Origin: an uncultured Bacteroidota bacterium
GTDB lineage: Bacteria; Bacteroidota; Bacteroidia; Flavobacteriales; Flavobacteriaceae
Reading direction: 5' to 3'
Assembly: GCA_903888655.1 (NCBI GenBank)
Contig: CAISUR010000132.1
Location: forward strand, 1 to 6,264
DNA length: 6,264 nucleotides
Numbering within the stretch: the stretch's first letter is position 1; the number at the start of each line of letters is the position of its first letter. Of this stretch, positions 1 through 4,589 are shown piece by piece. The translations under genes and the position numbers were made by a program. A model generated the notes under the pieces. That model searched no databases. It saw only the letters and a program-made list of their open reading frames with translations, and was not told the origin of the DNA.

Positions 1-1
1 T

Positions 2-466
2 TTGGAAGGAAAATCTATTGAATATATTCTAAAAAATTTGGATATGACTAAAGCGGCCGTTAGAAATAATGGCGGTGGATTTTTTAACCATAATTTGTTT
101 TGGACCGTAATGTCTCCAAACGGCGGTGGATTACCAACAGGTGATTTATTAGCAGCTATTGAAAAAGATTTGGGTTCGTTTGAAGCATTCAAAGCGGCTT
201 TTGCCAAAGCGGGTGCTACTCAATTTGGTTCGGGTTGGGCTTGGCTTTGTGTGAAAGACGGAAAACTAGAAGTTTGTGGAACTCCAAACCAAGACAATAC
301 GCTTATGCCGGGTGTTGGTTGTGGCGGAACTCCAATTCTTGGAATGGATGTTTGGGAACATGCTTACTACTTGCATTACCAAAACCGTCGTCCCGATTAT
401 ATTGAGGCTTTCTTTAGCGTAATTAATTGGAATGAAGTAGCGAGAAGATATGCTGAAGCAAAATAA
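2..466 (+). CDS. sodA: Superoxide dismutase [Mn/Fe], C-terminal part (5' end outside window)
   Basis: This enzyme converts superoxide to hydrogen peroxide and oxygen, normally in the cytoplasm as a dimer or tetramer. The visible 154 residues run in frame from base 2 to a TAA and cover the end of the N-terminal helical domain plus the whole C-terminal alpha/beta domain. Three of the four expected metal ligands are visible: His30 (in FFNHNLFW), Asp116 and His120 (in DVWEHAYY), numbered from the codon at base 2. The first His ligand lies upstream of the window. The glycine run before FFNH and the Gln97 in TPNQDN match the Mn-type pattern rather than the Fe-type Gln/Ala pattern, although cambialistic enzymes exist. 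The family is usually about 200 residues, so roughly 45 to 50 are missing. The TTG at base 2 is an internal Leu codon, not a start. Family assignment is firm; metal preference is inferred. Confidence 0.96.
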   Translation: MEGKSIEYILKNLDMTKAAVRNNGGGFFNHNLFWTVMSPNGGGLPTGDLLAAIEKDLGSFEAFKAAFAKAGATQFGSGWAWLCVKDGKLEVCGTPNQDNTLMPGVGCGGTPILGMDVWEHAYYLHYQNRRPDYIEAFFSVINWNEVARRYAEAK

Positions 467-483
467 TGTAAGCTAACTTATTG

Positions 484-552
484 AAACCATCAAAATTAAT
501 TACAAATTTGTCCAAACTTTTGGGCTCATTCTAATTACTTTTGATGGTTTTT
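484..552 (+). terminator. Long imperfect hairpin after sod, probable terminator
   Basis: Bases 484-502 pair with 532-550 over 19 positions with one mismatch (T496 opposite C538). The innermost-to-outermost perfect block is AAACCATCAAAA with TTTTGATGGTTT, and a T run follows at 548-552. The loop is long (about 29 bases) and holds the 10-bp palindrome ACAAATTTGT at 502-511, which overlaps the end of the left arm. It lies 17 bases after the sod stop, so it most likely ends the sod transcript. The long loop is unusual for an intrinsic terminator. Confidence 0.6.
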
Positions 553-597
553 AATTTATTAACACATTCAATTTTTAACATACTGCCTATTAGCAAA

Positions 598-613
598 TTT
601 GTAACTTTACAAA
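598..613. promoter_or_regulatory. Perfect 16-bp palindrome abutting the umuC start, candidate operator
   Basis: TTTGTAA-CT-TTACAAA is a perfect 7-bp inverted repeat with a 2-base centre, ending on the base before the umuC ATG. It overlaps the likely promoter box at 602-609, so a dimeric protein bound here would block transcription start. A repressor site is an inference: the gene pair is a typical damage-inducible one, but no regulator gene is in the window, and the site does not resemble the classic E. coli LexA box (CTG-N10-CAG). Confidence 0.45.
602..609 (+). promoter_or_regulatory. Candidate -7 box for umuC-umuD
   Basis: TAACTTTA matches five of the six fixed positions of the Bacteroidota -7 consensus TAnnTTTG. 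It sits 4 bases before the ATG, which would place the transcript start at or next to the start codon. I see no good TTG-type -33 box at the expected distance, which would suit a weak or regulated promoter. Confidence 0.4.
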
Positions 614-1888
614 ATGTATGCTTTAGTAGATTGTAATAATTTTTATGCTTCGTGTGAACGCGTTTTTCAACCTCATTTGATTGGAAAACCAATTGTTATT
701 TTATCCAATAATGATGGATGTATCATTTCTAGAAGTTATGAGGCAAAAGATTTGGGCATTGCAATGGGTGCTCCCGAATTTAAAGTTAGACAAGAATTAA
801 AGGAAAAAAATGTGTATGTATTCTCTTCTAATTATGCTTTGTATGGCGATTTGAGCAGTCGTGTGATGAAGATTTTAGAACGTTTTACACCCAACGTTGA
901 AGTTTATAGCATAGACGAGGCATTTCTTAATTTTGACGGAATGACGATTGCTGATTACCAAGACTATGGAATTCAAATGAAGAATAGAGTTCAAAAGTGG
1001 TTAAGTATACCGATTTGTGTAGGATTTGCCCCAACAAAAGCACTATCTAAAGTCGCTAATAAAATTGCCAAGAAATATCAAGAAAGAACGCAAGGCTCGT
1101 ATGTTATTGACTCCGATGAAAAACGAATAAAGGCTTTGAAATGGACCAAAATTGAAGATGTTTGGGGCATAGGGCGCCGTTTGACTAAAAAAATGCAAGC
1201 AAAAAATATTTTGACAGCTTACGATTTTATTAAACCCGAAAACGAAGCATTTATTAAAAAAGAAATGGGAGTTATTGGCATTCGACTAAAAATGGAATTA
1301 GAAGGCAAATCCGTTTTAGATTTAGAACCCATTCAGGAACAAAAAAAAAGTATTGCTATAACGAGAAGTTTCCCAAAACAGATATCAGAATTTGACGATT
1401 TGAGAGAGCGAGTTGCTACTTTTGCATCAGTTTGTGCTGAAAAACTACGAAAACAAAATTCTTGTTGTCATACAATTATTGTCATGTTAGTTATAGATAA
1501 GCACAAATACAGCTCTCAAAAATATTATTTTAATAAGGCTATTACACTACCTTACGCAACAAATTCGACGTTAACAATTTCAGCCGCTGCAATTTCTTTA
1601 TTGAAAGAATTGCATGTTGGAAATGAAAATATAAAATTTAAAAAAGCAGGAGTTATCGTCACTGAATTAACAGAGGAAAATAAAAAACAATTTCAATTAT
1701 TTGAAGAAGAAAATCCAAAGCATTTAGCCTTAATGAAAACTGTGGATTACTTGAACTCAAAAATTGGCGACCGAAAAGTTAAACTAGGAACACAGAATTT
1801 GAGTCTAACTTGGAATATGAATCAAAATCACTTATCTCGAAAATACACTACAAAATTCAACGAAATTCTAGAAATAAGATGTCAGTAA
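614..1888 (+). CDS. umuC: Y-family translesion DNA polymerase, UmuC (Pol V catalytic subunit)
   Basis: UmuC is the catalytic part of the error-prone polymerase that copies past damaged DNA during the SOS response, together with cleaved UmuD. The protein has 424 residues, the normal family length. Seen in order: palm motif DCNNFYASCE with catalytic Asp6 and likely steric-gate Tyr11; SIDEAF with catalytic Asp101/Glu102; a helix-hairpin-helix stretch around 181-195 (EDVWGIGRR); the little-finger domain around 245-350; a sliding-clamp-binding motif QFQLF at 359-363; and a C-terminal segment like DUF4113, ending WNMNQNHLSRKYTTKFNEI. The ATG at 614 gives the N-terminus usual for the family and follows the promoter/palindrome directly. 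No frameshift or lost catalytic residue is seen. Its last 10 bases overlap umuD, which implies coupled translation. Identity as UmuC rather than DinB rests on the clamp motif position, the C-terminal domain and the umuD partner. Confidence 0.97.
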   Translation: MYALVDCNNFYASCERVFQPHLIGKPIVILSNNDGCIISRSYEAKDLGIAMGAPEFKVRQELKEKNVYVFSSNYALYGDLSSRVMKILERFTPNVEVYSIDEAFLNFDGMTIADYQDYGIQMKNRVQKWLSIPICVGFAPTKALSKVANKIAKKYQERTQGSYVIDSDEKRIKALKWTKIEDVWGIGRRLTKKMQAKNILTAYDFIKPENEAFIKKEMGVIGIRLKMELEGKSVLDLEPIQEQKKSIAITRSFPKQISEFDDLRERVATFASVCAEKLRKQNSCCHTIIVMLVIDKHKYSSQKYYFNKAITLPYATNSTLTISAAAISLLKELHVGNENIKFKKAGVIVTELTEENKKQFQLFEEENPKHLALMKTVDYLNSKIGDRKVKLGTQNLSLTWNMNQNHLSRKYTTKFNEILEIRCQ

Positions 1889-2319
1889 AAAAAGAAGAGT
1901 CCTTAACTTTTTATTATCCAGATTTTGAAAGTAACATCAGAATACCATTCATAAAAGAAGGGATTTCTGCTGGATTTCCTTCTCCTGCAGTCGATTTTAA
2001 AGAAGATGATATTGATTTGAATAAAGAACTATGTAAAAATCCTTTAGCTACATTCTATATAAAAGTCAATGGAAACTCAATGATTGATGCAGGAATCAAT
2101 GACAAAGATATACTAATAGTTGATCGAAGTCTGGAACCTCAAGATAACAAAATTGCTGTTTGTTTAATTGACGGAGAATTCACCGTTAAAAGACTGAAAA
2201 TAGATAAAAACGGTATATTTTTAATGCCTGAAAATAAAGAATTTCAACCAATTAAAGTAACAGTAGAAAATGAATTAGTTATTTGGGGTATTGTTACTTA
2301 TGTAATTAAAAAGATATAA
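1879..2319 (+). CDS. umuD: UmuD-like S24 peptidase subunit of DNA polymerase V
   Basis: UmuD is the accessory subunit of Pol V. It cleaves itself when stimulated by RecA filaments, and the shortened form activates UmuC. The 146-residue protein shows an Ala31-Gly32 cleavage site in AGFPSPA, nucleophile Ser67 in GNSMIDAGI and general-base Lys104 in FTVKRL. The Ser-Lys spacing of 37 equals that of E. coli UmuD (S60/K97). There is no N-terminal helix-turn-helix, so it is not a LexA-type repressor. I chose the ATG at 1879 because it gives a normal UmuD length and a short overlap with umuC (1879-1888). An in-frame ATG at 1810 would add 23 residues encoded wholly inside umuC. The site is Ala-Gly as in LexA, whereas E. 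coli UmuD has Cys-Gly. The gene lies after umuC, the reverse of the E. coli order. Confidence 0.93.
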   Translation: MSVKKEESLTFYYPDFESNIRIPFIKEGISAGFPSPAVDFKEDDIDLNKELCKNPLATFYIKVNGNSMIDAGINDKDILIVDRSLEPQDNKIAVCLIDGEFTVKRLKIDKNGIFLMPENKEFQPIKVTVENELVIWGIVTYVIKKI

Positions 2320-2344
2320 AAAAACCTCTCTAAAAAGAGAGGTT
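2318..2344 (-). terminator. Intrinsic terminator of the tRNA-Leu gene
   Basis: AACCTCTCT (2323-2331) pairs perfectly with AGAGAGGTT (2336-2344) around an AAAA loop. Read on the minus strand, the stem is followed by seven T (plus-strand A run 2318-2324, partly in the stem), right after the tRNA 3' end. On the plus strand no T run follows, so it should work mainly for the tRNA. It starts next to the umuD stop codon (2317-2319) and may also protect that mRNA end. Confidence 0.85.
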
Positions 2345-2347
2345 AAG

Positions 2348-2427
2348 TACCCGGAGCCGGAGTCGAACCGGCACGGTTTCCCACAGGTGTTTGAGACCAG
2401 CGCGTCTACCAATTCCGCCATCCGGGC
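2348..2427 (-). tRNA. tRNA-Leu, anticodon CAA
   Basis: The minus strand folds as an 80-base tRNA. The acceptor stem is GCCCGGA with TCCGGGT (a G1-U72 wobble at the end), and the D stem is GCG/CGC with GGTAGA in the loop. The anticodon loop CTCAAAC has anticodon CAA at plus-strand 2391-2393, reading UUG codons. An 11-base variable arm GG-GAAA-CC and a T arm GCCGG-TTCGACT-CCGGC follow, with discriminator A at 2348. The variable arm is on the short side for a class II tRNA, but the D arm and anticodon fit Leu. CCA is not encoded, as is usual in Bacteroidota. The anticodon stem CTGGT/ACCTG contains one T-T mismatch. Confidence 0.95.
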
Positions 2428-2501
2428 TTAGCAGACGAAGAAATAATTACTTATCTCTACGCAATAGAAAAAACATAACAGTCTTTTCTTTTAACACGAT
2501 G

Positions 2502-2533
2502 CAAATGTAAATAATTTTTATTCATCTTTTCAA
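2502..2533 (-). promoter_or_regulatory. Promoter for tRNA-Leu (TTG ... TACATTTG)
   Basis: On the minus strand, TACATTTG (2502-2509) is a perfect TAnnTTTG -7 box. A TTG -33 box lies at 2531-2533, 21 bases further upstream, within the spacing known for Bacteroidota. It points toward the tRNA and predicts a precursor leader of roughly 70 bases for RNase P to remove. Confidence 0.65.
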
Positions 2534-2553
2534 GAAAATAGTTAAAAATATCC

Positions 2554-2583
2554 TTTCAGAGTCCGATTTTATTTCTAAATTTG
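2554..2583 (+). promoter_or_regulatory. Promoter for prs (TAAATTTG)
   Basis: TAAATTTG at 2576-2583 is a perfect -7 box. The only -33 candidate is TTTC at 2554-2557, a weak match, 18 bases upstream. The predicted start near 2588-2590 gives an untranslated leader of about 113 bases before prs, unlike the very short leaders of other genes here. It diverges from the tRNA promoter, with about 66 bases between the two -7 boxes. Confidence 0.6.
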
Positions 2584-2589
2584 CACCTC

Positions 2590-2702
2590 GTTAACACGAA
2601 CACAACTAACTAACTACATCCGAGGCATTTATATTCATTTGAATTTATTCAAAAAAATAAAACCAAATAAGTATCCGTACCTTGGAATAAAAACAACACA
2701 CA
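2590..2702 (+). other. prs 5' leader with small inverted repeats
   Basis: This stretch holds no gene. It contains three tandem AACT units at 2604-2615. CGAGG at 2621-2625 could pair weakly with CCTCG at 2586-2590. ATTCA (2633-2637), TGAAT (2640-2644) and ATTCA (2647-2651) allow two exclusive small hairpins. No recognised riboswitch is visible, and no clear ribosome binding site precedes the ATG. Confidence 0.35.
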
Positions 2703-3644
2703 ATGTCACATCAAGAACCAGAAGCAAAAATTTTTGCTTGTTCCCAAAGTGTCCACTTAGCCGAACAAATAGCTAAAAACTATGGCGTTCCGCTGGGTAA
2801 AGTTACGTTCTCTAAATATAGTGATGGTGAATTCCAGCCTTCGTTTGAAGAATCAATTCGAGGATTACGCGTTTTTATTGTTTGCTCTACATTTCCGAGT
2901 GCCGACAATTTAATGGAACTATTGTTAATGATTGATGCCGCTAAAAGAGCATCAGCCCGACACATAACTCCAGTAATTCCTTACTTTGGATGGGCAAGAC
3001 AAGACCGAAAAGACAAACCAAGAGTGCCGATTGGAGCAAAATTAGTTGCAAAACTATTAGAAGCCGCAGGTGCAACTCGAATCATGACCATGGATTTACA
3101 TGCTGATCAGATTCAAGGGTTTTTCGAAAAGCCGGTTGACCACTTGTTTGCTTCTACTATCTTTTTACCGTATGTGAAAAGTTTAAATTTAGAAAATTTA
3201 ACCATCGCATCGCCCGATATGGGAGGTTCAAAAAGAGCGTACGCCTATTCTAAATTTTTAGAATCAGACGTAGTGATTTGTTACAAACAACGAAAAGTAG
3301 CCAATGTGATTGACACAATGGAGCTTATTGGAGAAGTAAAAGGTAGAAACGTAATTCTAGTAGACGACATGATCGATACCGGAGGTACCTTAGCCAAAGC
3401 CGCCGACCTTATGATAGAAAAAGGCGCGTTAAGTGTAAGAGCCATTTGTACGCACGCCATTTTATCAGGAGAAGCTTATGAAAAAATAGAAAATTCTAAA
3501 TTATTAGAATTAATTGTGACCGATTCTATTCCGTTAAAGAAAGAATCCAACAAAATAAAAGTGGTAAGTTGTGCACCACTATTTGCAGAAGTAATGAACA
3601 TGGTACAACACAATAATTCCATCAGTGGTAAATTCTTGATGTAA
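2703..3644 (+). CDS. prs: Ribose-phosphate pyrophosphokinase (PRPP synthetase)
   Basis: The enzyme transfers pyrophosphate from ATP to ribose 5-phosphate to make PRPP, the precursor for purine, pyrimidine, NAD, histidine and tryptophan synthesis. At 313 residues it has the normal class I length. Visible motifs: FSKYSDGEFQPSFEESIRG near 36-54 (substrate/allosteric region); YFGWARQDRK at 94-103, where Trp97 replaces the more usual Tyr; TMDLHADQIQGFF with metal-binding His133; SPDMGG at 170-175; the flexible-loop residues Lys195 and Arg197 in YKQRKVAN; and the PRPP-binding loop DDMIDTGGT at 221-229. The ATG at 2703 gives a normal N-terminus. It is the first gene of the prs-rplY-pth neighbourhood and sits 138 bases before rplY with no strong terminator between, so read-through into rplY is possible. 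All expected key residues are present. Confidence 0.97.
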   Translation: MSHQEPEAKIFACSQSVHLAEQIAKNYGVPLGKVTFSKYSDGEFQPSFEESIRGLRVFIVCSTFPSADNLMELLLMIDAAKRASARHITPVIPYFGWARQDRKDKPRVPIGAKLVAKLLEAAGATRIMTMDLHADQIQGFFEKPVDHLFASTIFLPYVKSLNLENLTIASPDMGGSKRAYAYSKFLESDVVICYKQRKVANVIDTMELIGEVKGRNVILVDDMIDTGGTLAKAADLMIEKGALSVRAICTHAILSGEAYEKIENSKLLELIVTDSIPLKKESNKIKVVSCAPLFAEVMNMVQHNNSISGKFLM

Positions 3645-3654
3645 TTGACAGAAT

Positions 3655-3713
3655 GCGTTAGGGATAGAGGCAAGCACCGTGTGCAGCCGAAAGCCCGCCC
3701 GAAGGGAACGCCC
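3655..3713 (+). repeat. Structured intergenic element, copy 1
   Basis: A GC-rich block in an AT-rich spacer, directly after prs. Its ends GCGTT (3655-3659) and AACGC (3707-3711) pair. Inside, GGG (3661-3663) can pair with CCC (3694-3696), enclosing GATAGAGG, a GCAC-CGT-GTGC hairpin (3674-3684) and CCGAAAG (3687-3693). A small CCC-GAA-GGG hairpin (3698-3706) completes a branched fold. It shares its core with the minus-strand element at 4477-4528. From memory, unchecked, similar blocks recur between genes in flavobacterial genomes. No T run follows, so it is not a standard terminator. Function unknown. Confidence 0.6.
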
Positions 3714-3718
3714 AAAAA

Positions 3719-3743
3719 AGCTAAAGGCTACTAGCTGAAAGCT
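3719..3743 (+). repeat. Short imperfect direct repeat AGCT(A/G)AA(G/A)GCT
   Basis: AGCTAAAGGCT (3719-3729) and AGCTGAAAGCT (3733-3743) match at 9 of 11 positions and lie between element copy 1 and the rplY promoter. Because AGCT is self-complementary, alternative hairpins are possible. No role can be assigned. Confidence 0.4.
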
Positions 3744-3772
3744 AAAAAAAGAATTTTTAATTATTAACTATA

Positions 3773-3781
3773 TATTTTTAC
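3773..3781 (+). promoter_or_regulatory. Candidate -7 box for rplY
   Basis: TATTTTTAC ends one base before the rplY ATG and matches TAnnTTTG except at the last fixed position. The identical nonamer stands 3 bases before the pth ATG. No convincing -33 box is seen, only a T run at 3754-3758. It predicts an almost leaderless rplY transcript in addition to any read-through from prs. Confidence 0.4.
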
Positions 3782-3782
3782 A

Positions 3783-4388
3783 ATGAAATCAATTACGATT
3801 GAAGGATCAGAAAGAGAAAGCGTAGGCAAAAAGGCAACGAAAGCCGTACGTGATGCTGGAATGGTTCCTTGCGTTATATACGGAGGAAGTCAACCAGTAC
3901 ATTTTCAAGCAGAAGCAAAAGCATTCAAAAGCTTGGTTTACACTCCAAACGCACACACAGTTGTGATTAATTTAGGAGGAAAAACATTTAATGCAATTTT
4001 ACAAGACATTCAGTTTCACCCAGTGTCAGACAGAATCAACCACATTGATTTTTTCCAATTGAGTGATGACAAAGAAATTGTTATGGAAGTACCAGTAAAA
4101 GTTGTTGGAACATCTCCAGGAGTACTTTTAGGAGGAGTTTTAAACTTAAATCAAAGAAGATTAAAAGTGAAAGCTTTACCTAAAAATCTTCCTGATTTTG
4201 TTGAAGCTAACATTTCAGAATTGCAAATGGGTAACAAATTGTATGTAACTAAATTAGCTGCAGACAATTTCAAATTAATGCACCCAGACAACACTGTTGT
4301 AGCTCAAGTGAAGATTTCACGTGCTGCTATGAAAGCGGCTCAAGAGGCTGCAAAAGCAGAAAAAGGTGGAGCAAAAAAGAAAAAATAA
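3783..4388 (+). CDS. rplY: 50S ribosomal protein L25, two-domain (CTC/TL5) form
   Basis: L25 binds 5S rRNA in the central protuberance of the large ribosomal subunit; the longer CTC form is also linked to general stress in Bacillus. The 201 residues comprise an N-terminal L25 beta-barrel domain (about 1-92, with GKKATKAVRDAG...IYGG near 15-35 and QFHPVSDRINHIDFF at 77-91), a C-terminal TL5-type beta domain (about 98-178) and an Ala/Lys-rich basic tail (about 180-201) likely to be disordered and to touch RNA. E. coli L25 has only the first domain (94 residues), so this is the long form common in Bacteroidota and Gram-positives. The gene lies between prs and pth, a conserved arrangement. The start at 3783 matches the family N-terminus. 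A strong terminator follows, so pth is probably transcribed separately. Confidence 0.96.
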   Translation: MKSITIEGSERESVGKKATKAVRDAGMVPCVIYGGSQPVHFQAEAKAFKSLVYTPNAHTVVINLGGKTFNAILQDIQFHPVSDRINHIDFFQLSDDKEIVMEVPVKVVGTSPGVLLGGVLNLNQRRLKVKALPKNLPDFVEANISELQMGNKLYVTKLAADNFKLMHPDNTVVAQVKISRAAMKAAQEAAKAEKGGAKKKK

Positions 4389-4406
4389 TTTCTTTACTCT
4401 CAATAC

Positions 4407-4440
4407 AAAAAAAAGGCATCAGGAAACTGGTGCTTTTTTT
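4407..4440 (+). terminator. Intrinsic terminator after rplY
   Basis: GCATCAG (4416-4422) pairs with CTGGTGC (4427-4433), with one G-U, closing a GAAA tetraloop. It is flanked by an A run on the left (4407-4414) and seven T at 4434-4440. It starts about 20 bases after the rplY stop. The A/T flanks could also let it work on the opposite strand. Confidence 0.9.
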
Positions 4441-4476
4441 ATGAACGAATGTTTGGGTACTTTACCCGTCCGTATT

Positions 4477-4528
4477 CCTGCTTTCGGTTTTAGTCTTGCT
4501 GCGCGGCGAGCTGACACCTCAATCAGGG
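4477..4528 (-). repeat. Structured intergenic element, copy 2 (inverted relative to copy 1)
   Basis: Read on the minus strand, CCTG (4527-4524) can pair with CAGG (4480-4477). They enclose GATTGAGG (4524-4517, sharing its first base with that strand), an apical stem GTC-A-GCT/AGC-AA-GAC (4515-4493) and CCGAAAG (4487-4481). The order and the unpaired core match copy 1, while the closing helix has other bases that still pair. Neighbouring sequence adds a GGGTA-CTT-TACCC hairpin at 4455-4467. On the plus strand, AGCTGAC (4509-4515) and GTTAGCT (4528-4534) form a competing hairpin. It lies between the rplY terminator and the pth promoter. Function unknown. Confidence 0.5.
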
Positions 4529-4577
4529 TTAGCTAGCAATCCGTTTGCATAAAATTTAAAATTCTAAACAATTATAG

Positions 4578-4586
4578 TATTTTTAC
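4578..4586 (+). promoter_or_regulatory. Candidate -7 box for pth
   Basis: TATTTTTAC, identical to the nonamer before rplY, ends 3 bases before the ATG at 4590. No clear -33 box is seen. If used, the transcript starts at about 4590, which bears on which pth start codon is real. Confidence 0.4.
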
Positions 4587-4589
4587 GCC

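Noticed and set aside
1810..1878. Longer umuD start at the ATG at 1810
   Set aside because: It would add 23 residues encoded entirely within umuC in another frame; the ATG at 1879 gives the family length and a short overlap.
614..2319. umuC-umuD as cargo of a mobile element
   Set aside because: No integrase, transposase, terminal repeats or tRNA-derived attachment duplicate was seen; the nearby tRNA-Leu appears complete with no second copy of its 3' end in the window.
2590..2702. Known riboswitch (such as PRPP or purine class) in the prs leader
   Set aside because: I could not find the conserved GC-rich helices or core motifs of any class I know; only weak AT-rich pairing is present.
2780..2965. 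61-codon minus-strand open frame inside prs
   Set aside because: It is antisense to well-conserved prs codons, has no recognisable protein features and no promoter box before it.
3655..3713. Element copy 1 as an intrinsic terminator of prs
   Set aside because: The stem is followed by an A run, not a T run, on the plus strand, and the fold is branched rather than a simple hairpin.
3476..3715. 79-codon minus-strand open frame across the prs end and element copy 1
   Set aside because: Antisense to prs and to the structured element, with no family resemblance; it begins inside the repeat.
4441..4536. Small plus-strand open frame of 31 codons right after the rplY terminator
   Set aside because: It coincides with element copy 2, starts immediately after a terminator T run, has no promoter, and its product (MNECLGTLPVRIPAFGF...) has no recognisable features.
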